NCBI GenBank assembly: GCA_041395505.1
Contig: JAWLAG010000001.1
Location: forward strand, 124,001 to 188,000
Direction of reading: 5' to 3'
Length of the DNA stretch: 64,000 nt
Source of the DNA: Steroidobacteraceae bacterium
GTDB lineage: Bacteria; Pseudomonadota; Gammaproteobacteria; Steroidobacterales; Steroidobacteraceae
Within the stretch, counting starts at the first letter, position 1, and each line of letters starts with the position of its first letter. The translations under genes were made by a program, and so were the position numbers. Of the stretch, positions 27,381 to 37,551 are shown piece after piece. Below the pieces are notes generated by a model that made no database searches, was not told where the DNA came from, and saw nothing but the letters and a program-made list of their open reading frames with translations.

Positions 27381-28832
27381 CTAGTCCATGCGGCTCGCGA
27401 TTTCGAGCGCAGCGCGCTCTCCCGACTCCATGGCTGCTTCCATCCCGATCTCGAGGCGACGGGTGTGTTCGCCCGCGAAGTGCAGCGCGAGGTGGGGCTG
27501 ACTCATGCTTCGTACCCACGCGGATGCGCGGCCCGGCACCATCTGGAAACTGCAGCCATGCTGGTAGGGTTCCAGTTCCCATGAGTGCGCACCGACGAAT
27601 TCGAGCAATCCGCGAGTCGATGGCCGGATACGTTCAATCTCGGCGATGGCAAAGCGGCCCCGCTCCGCCGGGCTCATGGCATCGACTCGCAGGGCATTGT
27701 CGCTGAAGGCAAGCGCGCTGAGCAGCTCTCTCGTTCCGTCCGGCTCGATCTGCTGGCGAATGAGATTGAATGCGCCGTCCGTCCACATCGACGCATCGAT
27801 GCCATCCTTTTCCCAGTAGGGTTCGCGGGTGCGAAGCCAGATCTGGCTCTGGGTCCCATAGGGCATGCGCGAAACCGCATCCGCCTGATCTCCCTGAAGC
27901 GCAGGGCTGATGGCAATCCTGCGCAGAACCGAAAACGGTACGGCTGCGACTGCGAAGCGCGAGCGCACCCGCGATCGGTCGCTGCAGCGAATCTCGCAAT
28001 GGTCCTTGCGAAGATCGATGGCGACCACAGGTTTGTTCAGCTGTACTCGCTCACCGAGCGAGGCCGCCATGGCCTCCGTAAGCCGCGACGTGCCGCCCAC
28101 GACATGCTGCGAAAGGAGCGACGCGCGCTGATAAAAGTCCTTGCCCTCGAGCAGCTTCGGGTCGACGATCGTTGAACCGAGCTTGCCGCGCGTCGCTTCC
28201 TGGAACATGCGCAGGACAGAAAGACTCTCGAGCGGCCGTCCCTGCGAGACGCGTATGATCCGGCGTGCATCGGGCGACGCACCCTGGCGAGTCAGCCAAT
28301 CCGCCAAAGAAAGGTCGTAAGCCGCCGCATTATCATCGAGCCATGCGTCGGATGTTGCAAACGGCGAGCGCCGCTCAACGAAAAATCCGCCGAGTGCATG
28401 GGGCGGGACGGATCGTTCTGCTCCTTCGGTACGATTGAGTGGCGAGTCAGGCCATTCGCTTGCCGAAACCAGGCTGTCGTTGACCACGAACGAGTAGCCG
28501 GCATTGACATGCGCGCCCGGCCCGAGCGCAACACCGAGCCGACCGGCGACGTCGAGAACGCGTGCGTAGAAAGCACCTATCTGCACGCCGCCGAGGTCTG
28601 GCTGCAGATGCCAGCGATCCATGGTCAGGCAGCGCCCGCCGACGCGCCCGGTTGCCTCCAGCACGACGACCTTTGCACCGAGCTCGGAGAGGAGCATGGC
28701 CGTATGCAGGCCCGAGAGGCCCGCGCCAATCACTGCAACGTCGTAGGGCGCAGCTCGCGCGGCCTTCGCGACCCGCGCGGCGGCGATGGTCGTTGCCGTC
28801 GCGGCCAGGAATTTCCGGCGTGACCAGGGCAT
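27381..28832 (-). CDS. Tat-exported flavin-dependent amine oxidase
   Basis: A 483-residue FAD-dependent amine oxidase of the monoamine oxidase/polyamine oxidase type. The start (MPWSRRKFLAATATTIAAAR) is a twin-arginine signal with SRRKFLAA. The FAD-binding dinucleotide fold follows directly (DVAVIGAGLSGLHTAMLLSEL, then VVVLEATGRVGGRC, the typical GG doublet), and HFAGEHTRRLEIGMEAAMESG is the C-terminal FAD end. ATG 28832 has GGAG 6 bases upstream. It is the last gene of the leftward ergothioneine-transport operon, 48 bases after the permease gene. A substrate is not deducible; an amine released from a periplasmic compound is possible. Confidence 0.85.
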   Translation of the reverse strand: MPWSRRKFLAATATTIAAARVAKAARAAPYDVAVIGAGLSGLHTAMLLSELGAKVVVLEATGRVGGRCLTMDRWHLQPDLGGVQIGAFYARVLDVAGRLGVALGPGAHVNAGYSFVVNDSLVSASEWPDSPLNRTEGAERSVPPHALGGFFVERRSPFATSDAWLDDNAAAYDLSLADWLTRQGASPDARRIIRVSQGRPLESLSVLRMFQEATRGKLGSTIVDPKLLEGKDFYQRASLLSQHVVGGTSRLTEAMAASLGERVQLNKPVVAIDLRKDHCEIRCSDRSRVRSRFAVAAVPFSVLRRIAISPALQGDQADAVSRMPYGTQSQIWLRTREPYWEKDGIDASMWTDGAFNLIRQQIEPDGTRELLSALAFSDNALRVDAMSPAERGRFAIAEIERIRPSTRGLLEFVGAHSWELEPYQHGCSFQMVPGRASAWVRSMSQPHLALHFAGEHTRRLEIGMEAAMESGERAALEIASRMD

Positions 28833-28880
28833 CTGTAACTCCAATCTGCGTGAGCTGAATTCCGTGATGACTTGTCGAGA

Positions 28881-30365
28881 TTAGCGCAATCCTGGCGCAA
28901 CCACCCACTGTTCTGCCTTGTCGAACAGCCACTGGACAATGAGGGCCAGCAACGCGGCGGGAAGCGCGCCCTCGAGGATGAGCGCCGTGTCGTCGAGGCG
29001 GATACCGGTCAAGATGGGTTGTCCATAGCCGCCCGCCCCTACCAATGCGCCCAAGGTTGCGCCACCGACATTGATGACCGCAGCGGTCTTGATACCTGCG
29101 AGCAGGGTGGGCATGGCCAAGGGCAACTCGATGCGCCGCAGAATCGTCGACGTCGAAAGTCCCAGCACTTCGGCGGATTCGCGCAGCGGCGCCGCAATTC
29201 CATTGATGCCGGCGACGGTGTTACGCAGGATGGGTAGCAGGCTGTAAACGAAAAGCGCCACCAGGGCGGGACCCGCGCCGATTCCGAACAGGGGCACCAT
29301 GACGACGAGCAGCGCGAGCGCCGGAATCGTCTGGCCTATGCCGACCAATGCGAGCGCCGCCTGCCCAAGGCGCGGACGATGGGCGGCGACGATGCCGAGC
29401 GGTACCGCCACGAGCACTGCAGCTGCGAGCGATAGCCACACCAGAAACAGGTGCTCACCGGTACGACGCAACAGCCGCGTGCCAAGTTGTGGTGCGTTGC
29501 TCGCCGCGCGCTCGCGGAAGCGCTCGCCGAGAAAACCCGCAGCCGCCTGTGTCTCGGTCTTGCCGCCGAGCTTGACGGCCATGTTCATGGCGATCATCTG
29601 TTCGCGATCGATCAGACTGACCAGCTGCCGCAGCGCTGCGACCGCCTGCGGCGAGCGCCGCTCGAGATCGGCTCGATAGAGCAAGACCGCGTCGTAGCGC
29701 GGGAAGTAGCCCCGATCGTCATCGAGGAGCGCGAGTTCGTAGTAGGCGATTTCCGCATCGGTCGTATACAGGTCGGTGACGTCGGCATCGCCCGAGGCGA
29801 TTGCGCGATACGCCAGGTCGTGCACCAGTCCGCGGACGTTCCGTTGCGGGAGCTCGTAGATTTCACGCAGCCCCGGCCAGCCGTCACCGCGATCCATGAA
29901 TTCATCGCTGAAGCGAAGCACCAGCTCGGGATGCTCGCGAAGATCCGAAATCCTGCGCACTCCGAGCGCCGCTGACCGCGCCCGCGGCATGCCGAGTGCA
30001 TAGTTGTTCTCGAATCCGAGCCGTCCGCCCTGCACAATGCCGCGCGCCGCGAGCAGCTGCCGCAGTGCCTCGTCGGTCTCCGGGTTCTCGTCCGCGAATA
30101 TCTCGTTTCGCAGAGTACCGCTGTACTCGACATAGGCATCGATGTCGCCGCTGACCAGCGCGTTGAACACAAGACGCGTGCCGCCAAGACCGCGCCTGTG
30201 CGTGGCCGCGAGCCCCGCATCCTGCAACAACAGTCGCCCGGCCTCACCGAGAATCACCGCCTCGGTAAAACTCTTGCTGCCGACGACGATGGTCTGGTCG
30301 GCGTGGCTGCAAGAAACGCAGAGCGCGGCAATCGCCAGCGAGGCGGCCGCAATCGATACTTTCAT
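28881..30365 (-). CDS. egtU: ABC transporter binding protein-permease fusion of the ergothioneine/betaine type
   Basis: A 494-residue two-part protein. Residues 1-22 are a signal peptide; 24-275 form an OpuAC-type substrate-binding domain (IVVGSKSFTEAVILGE, LVSGDIDAYVEYSGTL); 305-490 form a five- or six-helix permease with the EAA-like AAPLRESAEVLGLSTSTILR. The binding domain precedes the permease, the reverse of the permease-first EgtU/OpuC fusions that I recall from Streptococcus. ATG 30365 overlaps the ATPase stop as ATGA. Alone it could be a glycine betaine/choline importer, but placement directly behind egtB-egtD makes ergothioneine or a biosynthetic relative the better guess. Substrate-binding residues were not checked. 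Confidence 0.78.
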   Translation of the reverse strand: MKVSIAAASLAIAALCVSCSHADQTIVVGSKSFTEAVILGEAGRLLLQDAGLAATHRRGLGGTRLVFNALVSGDIDAYVEYSGTLRNEIFADENPETDEALRQLLAARGIVQGGRLGFENNYALGMPRARSAALGVRRISDLREHPELVLRFSDEFMDRGDGWPGLREIYELPQRNVRGLVHDLAYRAIASGDADVTDLYTTDAEIAYYELALLDDDRGYFPRYDAVLLYRADLERRSPQAVAALRQLVSLIDREQMIAMNMAVKLGGKTETQAAAGFLGERFRERAASNAPQLGTRLLRRTGEHLFLVWLSLAAAVLVAVPLGIVAAHRPRLGQAALALVGIGQTIPALALLVVMVPLFGIGAGPALVALFVYSLLPILRNTVAGINGIAAPLRESAEVLGLSTSTILRRIELPLAMPTLLAGIKTAAVINVGGATLGALVGAGGYGQPILTGIRLDDTALILEGALPAALLALIVQWLFDKAEQWVVAPGLR

Positions 30366-31108
30366 GGCTGGGTCTCGTGAAGCTGCGCGCCGCGCTGCGC
30401 GCGCACGAAGTGCGCTGCGAATTCGTCCACCGGTGCATCGAGCAGCTGTCTGGCCGTTCCGGCCTGAACGACACGGCCATTGCGCATCAGCACGATGCGA
30501 TGGGCGAAATGCGCCGCTTCGGCGAGATCGTGAGTCACCATCACCACGGTCTTCGCGAGCTTCGCGAATATCTCGCGTAATTCCTGCTGCAGGTCGTGGC
30601 GGATCATGGGATCGAGCGCGCCGAGCGGCTCATCGAGCAACAGCACATCCGGATTCATGAACAAGCCCCGCGCCAACGCGACGCGCTGGTTCTGTCCGCC
30701 GGACAGTTCCCCGGGGTAGCGATCGAGCGCAGCAGCAGGCAGGTGGGTAAGCGAACGCAGTTCTTCGGTGCGTGCGTCGATACGCCCGGCCGTCCAATCC
30801 AGCTCTTTCGCAACCAGCGTCATGTTTTGCCTGGCTGTCATGTGGGGAAACAAACCACCTTGCTGGATGACGTAGCCGATGCGCCGTCGAAGCGCAGGCA
30901 GAGAGCTGCGATCGAGCGGCGTGCCTGCAATGACAATCCGACCCGCGTCGGGAATGACGAGGCCGACCAGGGTTCGCAGCAAGGTCGTTTTGCCGCAGCC
31001 CGATGGTCCCAGGAGCACCGTCGTCCGCCCGGTTGCAAAACTCAAGGTGACATCATCGAGGGCGGCCAACTCGCCGAATCGCTTGCTGATGCCAACGAGC
31101 TCGATCAT
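30362..31108 (-). CDS. egtV: ABC transporter ATPase, ergothioneine/betaine type
   Basis: A 248-residue ABC ATPase with Walker A GPSGCGKTT (34-42), the signature LSGGQ (135-139), Walker B LLLDEP (156-161) and the switch His in THDLAEA. The OpuCA/EgtV type lacks a C-terminal CBS domain here, ending at about 248. It powers the fused permease encoded next, whose ATG overlaps its stop (ATGA). It starts 29 bases after the egtB-egtD stop. Gene symbol is inferred from context. Confidence 0.85.
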   Translation of the reverse strand: MIELVGISKRFGELAALDDVTLSFATGRTTVLLGPSGCGKTTLLRTLVGLVIPDAGRIVIAGTPLDRSSLPALRRRIGYVIQQGGLFPHMTARQNMTLVAKELDWTAGRIDARTEELRSLTHLPAAALDRYPGELSGGQNQRVALARGLFMNPDVLLLDEPLGALDPMIRHDLQQELREIFAKLAKTVVMVTHDLAEAAHFAHRIVLMRNGRVVQAGTARQLLDAPVDEFAAHFVRAQRGAQLHETQP

Positions 31109-31137
31109 GGCGAGGATAGCCGGCGCGCGGAGCCTGG

Positions 31138-33474
31138 CTAGGAATCGTTGGCTGCGCGAGCGGCGGTGGCGAGCACGACGCCGAAGCGATGTGCGTCATC
31201 TGCCCACAAGTGCACAACGTCGTATCCCGCCTCGCTCAGCATGTCGCGCAAAGTCGTCGCGGTCCATTTGTAGGAGTGTTCGGTACGAAGACGCTCGCCC
31301 GCCTGGAACCGTCGCTCGCCGTCGCTCCAGCGTACGGTCAGTGCATGGCGGGCCTGCAGGTACATCTCGATGCGAGCCGCTGTCTCGTTGAATACGGCGA
31401 CGTGAGACCAGTCGCCTGGATCAAAATTGGCGTCGATCAGCGTGTTGACATGACGCAGTGCATTGAGGTTGAAGGCCGCGGTCAGGCCGAGTGCGTCATT
31501 GTAGGCAGATTCGAGTTCCGCCTTGTCCTTGACGAAATCAACGCCCAGCAGCAAGGCGGTCGCGGGCGAGCTGGTACGCATCTCGCGGAGCAGCCGTTGT
31601 CGTGTCGGCGGTTCGAAGTTGCCAAGACTCGACCCTGGGTAGAACACCAGCGTGGGTTCCCGCGGAATATCATCCGGCAGCTCGAAACGGCGCGAGAAAT
31701 CCATGCCGACGCCCACCATCTGGATGTCCGCGAAGCGGCGCTGCAATCGCCCGATCTGCGCGGCCAGATACTCGGCAGAAACATCCACCGCGATGAAGCG
31801 CTTCGGCCTGAAGACAGGAAACAGGCGCGCGGCCTTTTCGCAGCTTCCTGCACCGGGTTCGAGCATCTGGAAGCACTGCCCGAGAAGCTCGCGAATCTCT
31901 CGCGCCATCTGTGACGCGTACTTCCCGAAAATATCAGCCTCGGTGCGCGTCGGGTAATACTCCGGCAGCTCTGTTATCGCATCGAAAAGCTTGGAGCCCA
32001 GCACATCGTAGAAATATTTGGGTGAAAGCACTGCGGGCTGGGCGAGCAACCCCGCGCACAAAGCCTGGCGTTGTGCCGATGAGTCGAGCGTACCTGCCTG
32101 CCGGAACTGCTTTGTGGCGGTGGTGCGCGGCTGTCCTTGCGACGATGCAGCCCGTTCGCCCGCCGGTGCGCAAGTCCTGCTCGCCGGAACCGGGTCGCGC
32201 GCCAGGCGGATTCCGGAGAACTGCCAGCGTGCCTGGGGCGGGAAGAAGTTGCGGTAGGTTGCGCGCACATGATCGCCCGCCGTTGCGCAGGAGCCGCCGC
32301 GCAGCACGTATTGACCGCTCATGAACTTGCCGTTGTACTCGCCCACCGCACCCGCGGCCGGCGCGAAGCCTGGGTAGGGCGCGTAGTCGCTGCGCGTCCA
32401 CTCCCAGACGTCACCGAACATCTGGCTCATGGCGCCTGCAACCGGACCGCGTGATTGCGCAAGCGGATGGAAGGCACCGCTTTCGAGGAAATTTCCCTGC
32501 ACTGGTATGGTGCGGGCGAGGCTCTCCCACTCGAACTCCGTCGGCAAGCGTGCGCCTGCCCAGCGCGCGAAAGCTTCCGCCTCGTAGAAGCTCACATGAC
32601 AGACCGGAGCGTGCGGATCGAGACGCGAGTCGCCATGCAAGGTGAAGCATCGCCATTGATCGCCCGCGCGATACCAGTAACCCGGCGCCTGCCAGAGCGC
32701 AGCGCGTGCGGCGGCCCAACCGTCTGACAACCAGAGTTCGGGGCGCTCGTAACCGCCATCCTCGATGAAAGCGAGATACTCGGCATTGGTCACCGGCCGG
32801 CTTGCAAGTTCGAATGGCTCGAGCCAATGTCGGTGCGCCGGCATTTCGTTGTCAAAAGCGAAACTCCCGGACACGTGACCGATGCTGATGAGCCCGCTGG
32901 GTCCGGCAATCCATTGCGAAGGCGCGGGACGAACCGACGCCAACGGCCAACGCGAGCGGTAGGCGGGCTTCTGCGGATTCTGGGCGAGCAGATGCTTGAT
33001 GTCGGTGAGTATCAGTTCCTGGTGCTGCTGCTCGTGGTTGAGGCCGAGCTCGACAAGCGCCTTTTGATCATCCGGAAGTTCACGCGATGACAGCAGGCTT
33101 GTCATACCGGAATCGACATGCCGGCGATAGTGCATGACCTCGGCGAGAGAAGGCCTCGTCAAGAGGCCACGGCTCGCACGTGGGAACTGCTCGCCGATAC
33201 TGTTGTAGTAGGAATTGAACAGTCGCTCATAGCTTGCATCGAGCGGCTCATACCCCGCGCACGGCTTCAGCAGAAAGGTTTCGAAGAACCAGCTGGTATG
33301 CGCCAGGTGCCATTTCGCCGGGCTCGCATCCGGCATGGACTGGCCCTCGCAATCCGCTTCGGACAATGGTTGTGTGAGTGCCTCGCTCTGGGCGCGAACG
33401 CGCTTGTAGTCCGCGAGCAGGGGATACGACGCTGCAGTTGCCGAGACCGTGCGTTTGGATTCGCTGTGGCTCAT
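31138..33474 (-). CDS. egtB-egtD: EgtB-EgtD fusion: hercynine sulphoxide synthase and histidine trimethyltransferase
   Basis: A 778-residue bifunctional ergothioneine enzyme. Residues about 20-165 are the DinB-type EgtB part with the iron facial triad His59 (LAHTSWFFE), His147 and His151 (HEQQHQE). Residues about 185-427 are the FGE-sulfatase part (SRPVTNAEYLAF, RLPTEFEWE, GDVWEW, YVLRGGSC). A low-complexity linker spans about 430-465. Residues 465-778 are EgtD (LSPKYFYDVLGSKLFDAIT, LPEYYPTRTEADI, the SAM motif LEPGAGSCEKAARL, VFYPGSSLGNFEPPT). EgtD makes hercynine from histidine with SAM; EgtB joins it to cysteine or gamma-glutamylcysteine. The order EgtB then EgtD is opposite to fungal Egt1. 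The methyltransferase is not OvoA-like. No dedicated C-S lyase (EgtE) is adjacent. Confidence 0.93.
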   Translation of the reverse strand: MSHSESKRTVSATAASYPLLADYKRVRAQSEALTQPLSEADCEGQSMPDASPAKWHLAHTSWFFETFLLKPCAGYEPLDASYERLFNSYYNSIGEQFPRASRGLLTRPSLAEVMHYRRHVDSGMTSLLSSRELPDDQKALVELGLNHEQQHQELILTDIKHLLAQNPQKPAYRSRWPLASVRPAPSQWIAGPSGLISIGHVSGSFAFDNEMPAHRHWLEPFELASRPVTNAEYLAFIEDGGYERPELWLSDGWAAARAALWQAPGYWYRAGDQWRCFTLHGDSRLDPHAPVCHVSFYEAEAFARWAGARLPTEFEWESLARTIPVQGNFLESGAFHPLAQSRGPVAGAMSQMFGDVWEWTRSDYAPYPGFAPAAGAVGEYNGKFMSGQYVLRGGSCATAGDHVRATYRNFFPPQARWQFSGIRLARDPVPASRTCAPAGERAASSQGQPRTTATKQFRQAGTLDSSAQRQALCAGLLAQPAVLSPKYFYDVLGSKLFDAITELPEYYPTRTEADIFGKYASQMAREIRELLGQCFQMLEPGAGSCEKAARLFPVFRPKRFIAVDVSAEYLAAQIGRLQRRFADIQMVGVGMDFSRRFELPDDIPREPTLVFYPGSSLGNFEPPTRQRLLREMRTSSPATALLLGVDFVKDKAELESAYNDALGLTAAFNLNALRHVNTLIDANFDPGDWSHVAVFNETAARIEMYLQARHALTVRWSDGERRFQAGERLRTEHSYKWTATTLRDMLSEAGYDVVHLWADDAHRFGVVLATAARAANDS

Positions 33475-33511
33475 TGAATCAGGACCGGTGCGCCCGTCAC
33501 TTTATGGCGCT

Positions 33512-33529
33512 GCGTCGCGAGCGCGACGC
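33512..33529 (-). terminator. Hairpin between SRPBCC and egtB-egtD genes
   Basis: GCGTCGC (33512-33518) pairs with GCGACGC (33523-33529) across a 4-base loop. It starts at the stop codon of the leftward SRPBCC gene and lies 38 bases before the egtB-egtD start. There is no T-run downstream, so termination is uncertain. Confidence 0.4.
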
Positions 33530-34101
33530 TATTGCACCGCCAGCTCGGGAGGCTTGGGCGGCGTGGACGATTGGCGAGTGAGCCAGTCGCCGAGGCCGCC
33601 GAGCTGCAAGGCCTGGACGCTATCGACCACCGGCGCGAATTTGCCGAGGTCGTCCGTGCTGTAGCCACCTGCGCGATACCACAGCGTGATACGTGTGCCG
33701 CCTTCCGTGCCCGCAATGCGCCATTCGAGCACGCCACCAAGACCCATGCCCTGCAATGGTCCGAGTCCACCGCTCATCCGCAGCAGCTTGCCTGGATCGA
33801 CAAACACGACCTGCATGTGCTCGGCCTGCTGCGTCGCCGTCGTTTCGCAGAAACAGCCGCCAGCCCGCGCATCGATGGAGAGCTTCGAGGCCGGTCCCCA
33901 CCAGGTGTGGTCCTTGGGCCACCACGCGTCCACATCGTTGACCAGCGCGCGCCAGGCAGCATTCGCGTCGACTGGAACGGTGATGACATTCTCGATGGTG
34001 AATCCGCCGGGCGCCGCATCGAGTACCGCAGCAGTTGCAAACTGCCCGTTCACGAGGGCGATGCAAGCGAGCGCTGGTGTAGCCGCAAATTTTCTGTTCA
34101 T
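33529..34101 (-). CDS. Secreted SRPBCC-family (START-like) protein
   Basis: A 190-residue protein beginning MNRKFAATPALACIALVN, which forms an export signal, followed by an SRPBCC fold. The N-terminal FTIENVITVPVDANAAWRAL, the aromatic VDAWWPKDHTWWG and C-terminal TRITLWYRAGG are typical of polyketide cyclase/dehydrase relatives. These folds bind hydrophobic ligands. Export is unusual for the family. It is divergent from the VOC-ArsR-AHSA1 operon and shares a 134-base intergenic region with it. Confidence 0.7.
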   Translation of the reverse strand: MNRKFAATPALACIALVNGQFATAAVLDAAPGGFTIENVITVPVDANAAWRALVNDVDAWWPKDHTWWGPASKLSIDARAGGCFCETTATQQAEHMQVVFVDPGKLLRMSGGLGPLQGMGLGGVLEWRIAGTEGGTRITLWYRAGGYSTDDLGKFAPVVDSVQALQLGGLGDWLTRQSSTPPKPPELAVQ

Positions 34102-34177
34102 TAGATGACTACCTGGACCCACCGGGTCGATGACTGCGGGTATAGTCCGGCCGCGGTCCGCGCAGCGTCAAAACTAC

Positions 34178-34193
34178 TTGACATTTTCGTCAA
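34178..34193. promoter_or_regulatory. TTGAC-N6-GTCAA inverted repeat, candidate ArsR operator
   Basis: The site is an inverted repeat of TTGAC and GTCAA with a 6-base spacer and also starts with a good -35 hexamer (TTGACA). It lies between two divergent genes, 42 bases upstream of the VOC start. The ArsR gene of the operon is the most likely binder. No matching -10 hexamer at 17 bases was found, so the promoter itself is not certain. Confidence 0.4.
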
Positions 34194-34235
34194 TTATTCA
34201 CGAATATAGCCAATACTTTCCGAAGGAGCGCCATT

Positions 34236-34688
34236 ATGGAGCCCGCAAAAAATTCTCCGGCCGGTTGGCCGCGCATTTCCTCCGGTCTCTACTATCGCGA
34301 TCCGGCGCGCATGATCGACTGGTTGTGCAACGCCTTCGGCTTTGTCGTCAAGCTCAAGGTCGAGGGTGCCAACGGGCGCATCGAGCATAGCGAGCTGACC
34401 TATGGCGACGGCATGATCATGGTCGGTCACGAACGCGTCGGCGCTGACAATCCCTGGGGCGCCGATTTCAAGAGCCCGCTCTCGGTGGGCTCAGCCAATA
34501 CGCAGGGCCTGCTGGTGCAGGTCGACGATGTCGACAGCCACTGCGCGCGCTCGCGCGCGGCCGGCGCGGTCATCGTCGATGAGCCACGTGTACACGATTA
34601 CGGCGAGGAGTACTGGGCCGATCGCAGTTACGGCGCGCGCGATCCCGAGGGCCATCTCTGGTGGTTTACGCAGCGCATCCGCGGCTGA
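34236..34688 (+). CDS. VOC (glyoxalase/bleomycin resistance) family protein
   Basis: A 150-residue VOC protein with the two-module pattern: ISSGLYYRDPARMIDWLCNA, a Met-rich MIMVGHE segment and a C-terminal RDPEGHLWWF motif. AAGGAG precedes the ATG by about 8 bases. It is the first gene of the VOC-ArsR-AHSA1 operon; the ArsR start codon follows 1 base after its stop. Glyoxalase-like, ligand-binding or resistance roles are all possible. Confidence 0.85.
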   Translation: MEPAKNSPAGWPRISSGLYYRDPARMIDWLCNAFGFVVKLKVEGANGRIEHSELTYGDGMIMVGHERVGADNPWGADFKSPLSVGSANTQGLLVQVDDVDSHCARSRAAGAVIVDEPRVHDYGEEYWADRSYGARDPEGHLWWFTQRIRG

Positions 34689-34689
34689 A

Positions 34690-35037
34690 ATGGCACGACG
34701 CGGCACGAAAGTCGACTCGAGTTTCGCCGCGCTCGCTGACGGCAAGCGTCGCGCGGTCATCGGCCTCTTGCGCAAGCGGCCCTACAAGGCGGGTGAACTC
34801 GCCGCCGCGCTCAATCTGGAACCCGCATCACTCAGCCGCCACCTGCGCATCCTGCGCAATGCCGGTCTCATTACCGATGCGCACCCTGACGACGACGCGC
34901 GGGTTCGTCTCTATCAACTGAATCCGCGCGCATTTGCGGATCTGCGCAGCTGGCTCGATGAAGTCGAGCATTTCTGGACGCAGCAGCTCGCTGCTTTCCG
35001 GGAGCAGGTCGAGCGCGACAATCGCGGCAATGCATGA
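34690..35037 (+). CDS. ArsR-family transcriptional regulator
   Basis: A 115-residue winged-helix regulator of the ArsR/SmtB type: SFAALADGKRRAVIGLLRKR, AGELAAALNLEPASLSRHLR, ILRNAGLI and the C-terminal wing RVRLYQLN. The usual metal-binding cysteine pair (ELCVCDL) is absent, so it is not a classical arsenic or zinc sensor. The ATG at 34690 comes one base after the VOC stop, and a longer upstream frame overlapping VOC is rejected. Its stop overlaps the next ATG (ATGA). ArsR-AHSA1 pairs are a known genomic association. Confidence 0.88.
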   Translation: MARRGTKVDSSFAALADGKRRAVIGLLRKRPYKAGELAAALNLEPASLSRHLRILRNAGLITDAHPDDDARVRLYQLNPRAFADLRSWLDEVEHFWTQQLAAFREQVERDNRGNA

Positions 35038-35555
35038 GCGCAGGTGATGATCATGCCCGCGTATCGATGCGGATCAACGTGCCCGCCGACGTAGCGTTCA
35101 AATTCTTCACGCAGAACATCGAACAATGGTGGCGGCGCGGTCCGCGCTACCGTAATTCGAGCGGCGACCAGGGCATGATATGCCTCGAATCTGGCGTCGG
35201 CGGACGACTCTTTGAGTCCGTCACCGTGGCGGGCCAGAATTCGATTATCGAAATCGGACGCATAAGCGTATGGGACCCGCCTAGACGGCTGGTTTTCAAC
35301 TGGCGCAATGTCAACTTCTCCGCAACTGAACACACCGAAGTGGAAGTGCTTTTCGAGGCGAGTGGAACCGCGACGAATGTAATCGTCACGCACAGCGGCT
35401 GGAGCGCAATCCGCGCCGATCATCCAGTACGCCATGGTGCGAAGGTGGAGCAATTCCTGCGTGCCCAGGGCGACTGGTGGGCGGAACAACTGCGCTCACT
35501 GGATCGAAAGCTCGGAATGAATTTGTGCCAGGGCCGGCCGGACGAGGTTCACTGA
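35034..35555 (+). CDS. AHSA1/SRPBCC-family protein
   Basis: A 173-residue AHSA1-type (activator of Hsp90 ATPase homologue) protein: RINVPADVAFKFFTQNIEQW, LVFNWRNVNFSATEHTEVEV and a final helix. This fold binds small hydrophobic ligands and is often encoded beside ArsR regulators. The ATG overlaps the ArsR stop by four bases. It ends 34 bases before the convergent kinase gene. Confidence 0.85.
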   Translation: MSAGDDHARVSMRINVPADVAFKFFTQNIEQWWRRGPRYRNSSGDQGMICLESGVGGRLFESVTVAGQNSIIEIGRISVWDPPRRLVFNWRNVNFSATEHTEVEVLFEASGTATNVIVTHSGWSAIRADHPVRHGAKVEQFLRAQGDWWAEQLRSLDRKLGMNLCQGRPDEVH

Positions 35556-35589
35556 AAAGTTGGCCGATTGCCCAGGCCACCCAGGCCGC

Positions 35590-37548
<1,959 letters not shown>

Positions 37549-37551
37549 AGG

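Noticed and set aside
31138..33474. Annotation of the fusion enzyme as OvoA (ovothiol synthesis)
   Set aside because: The C-terminal half carries the EgtD pattern (YFYDVLGSKLFDAIT, LPEYYPTR), not the OvoA methyltransferase type.
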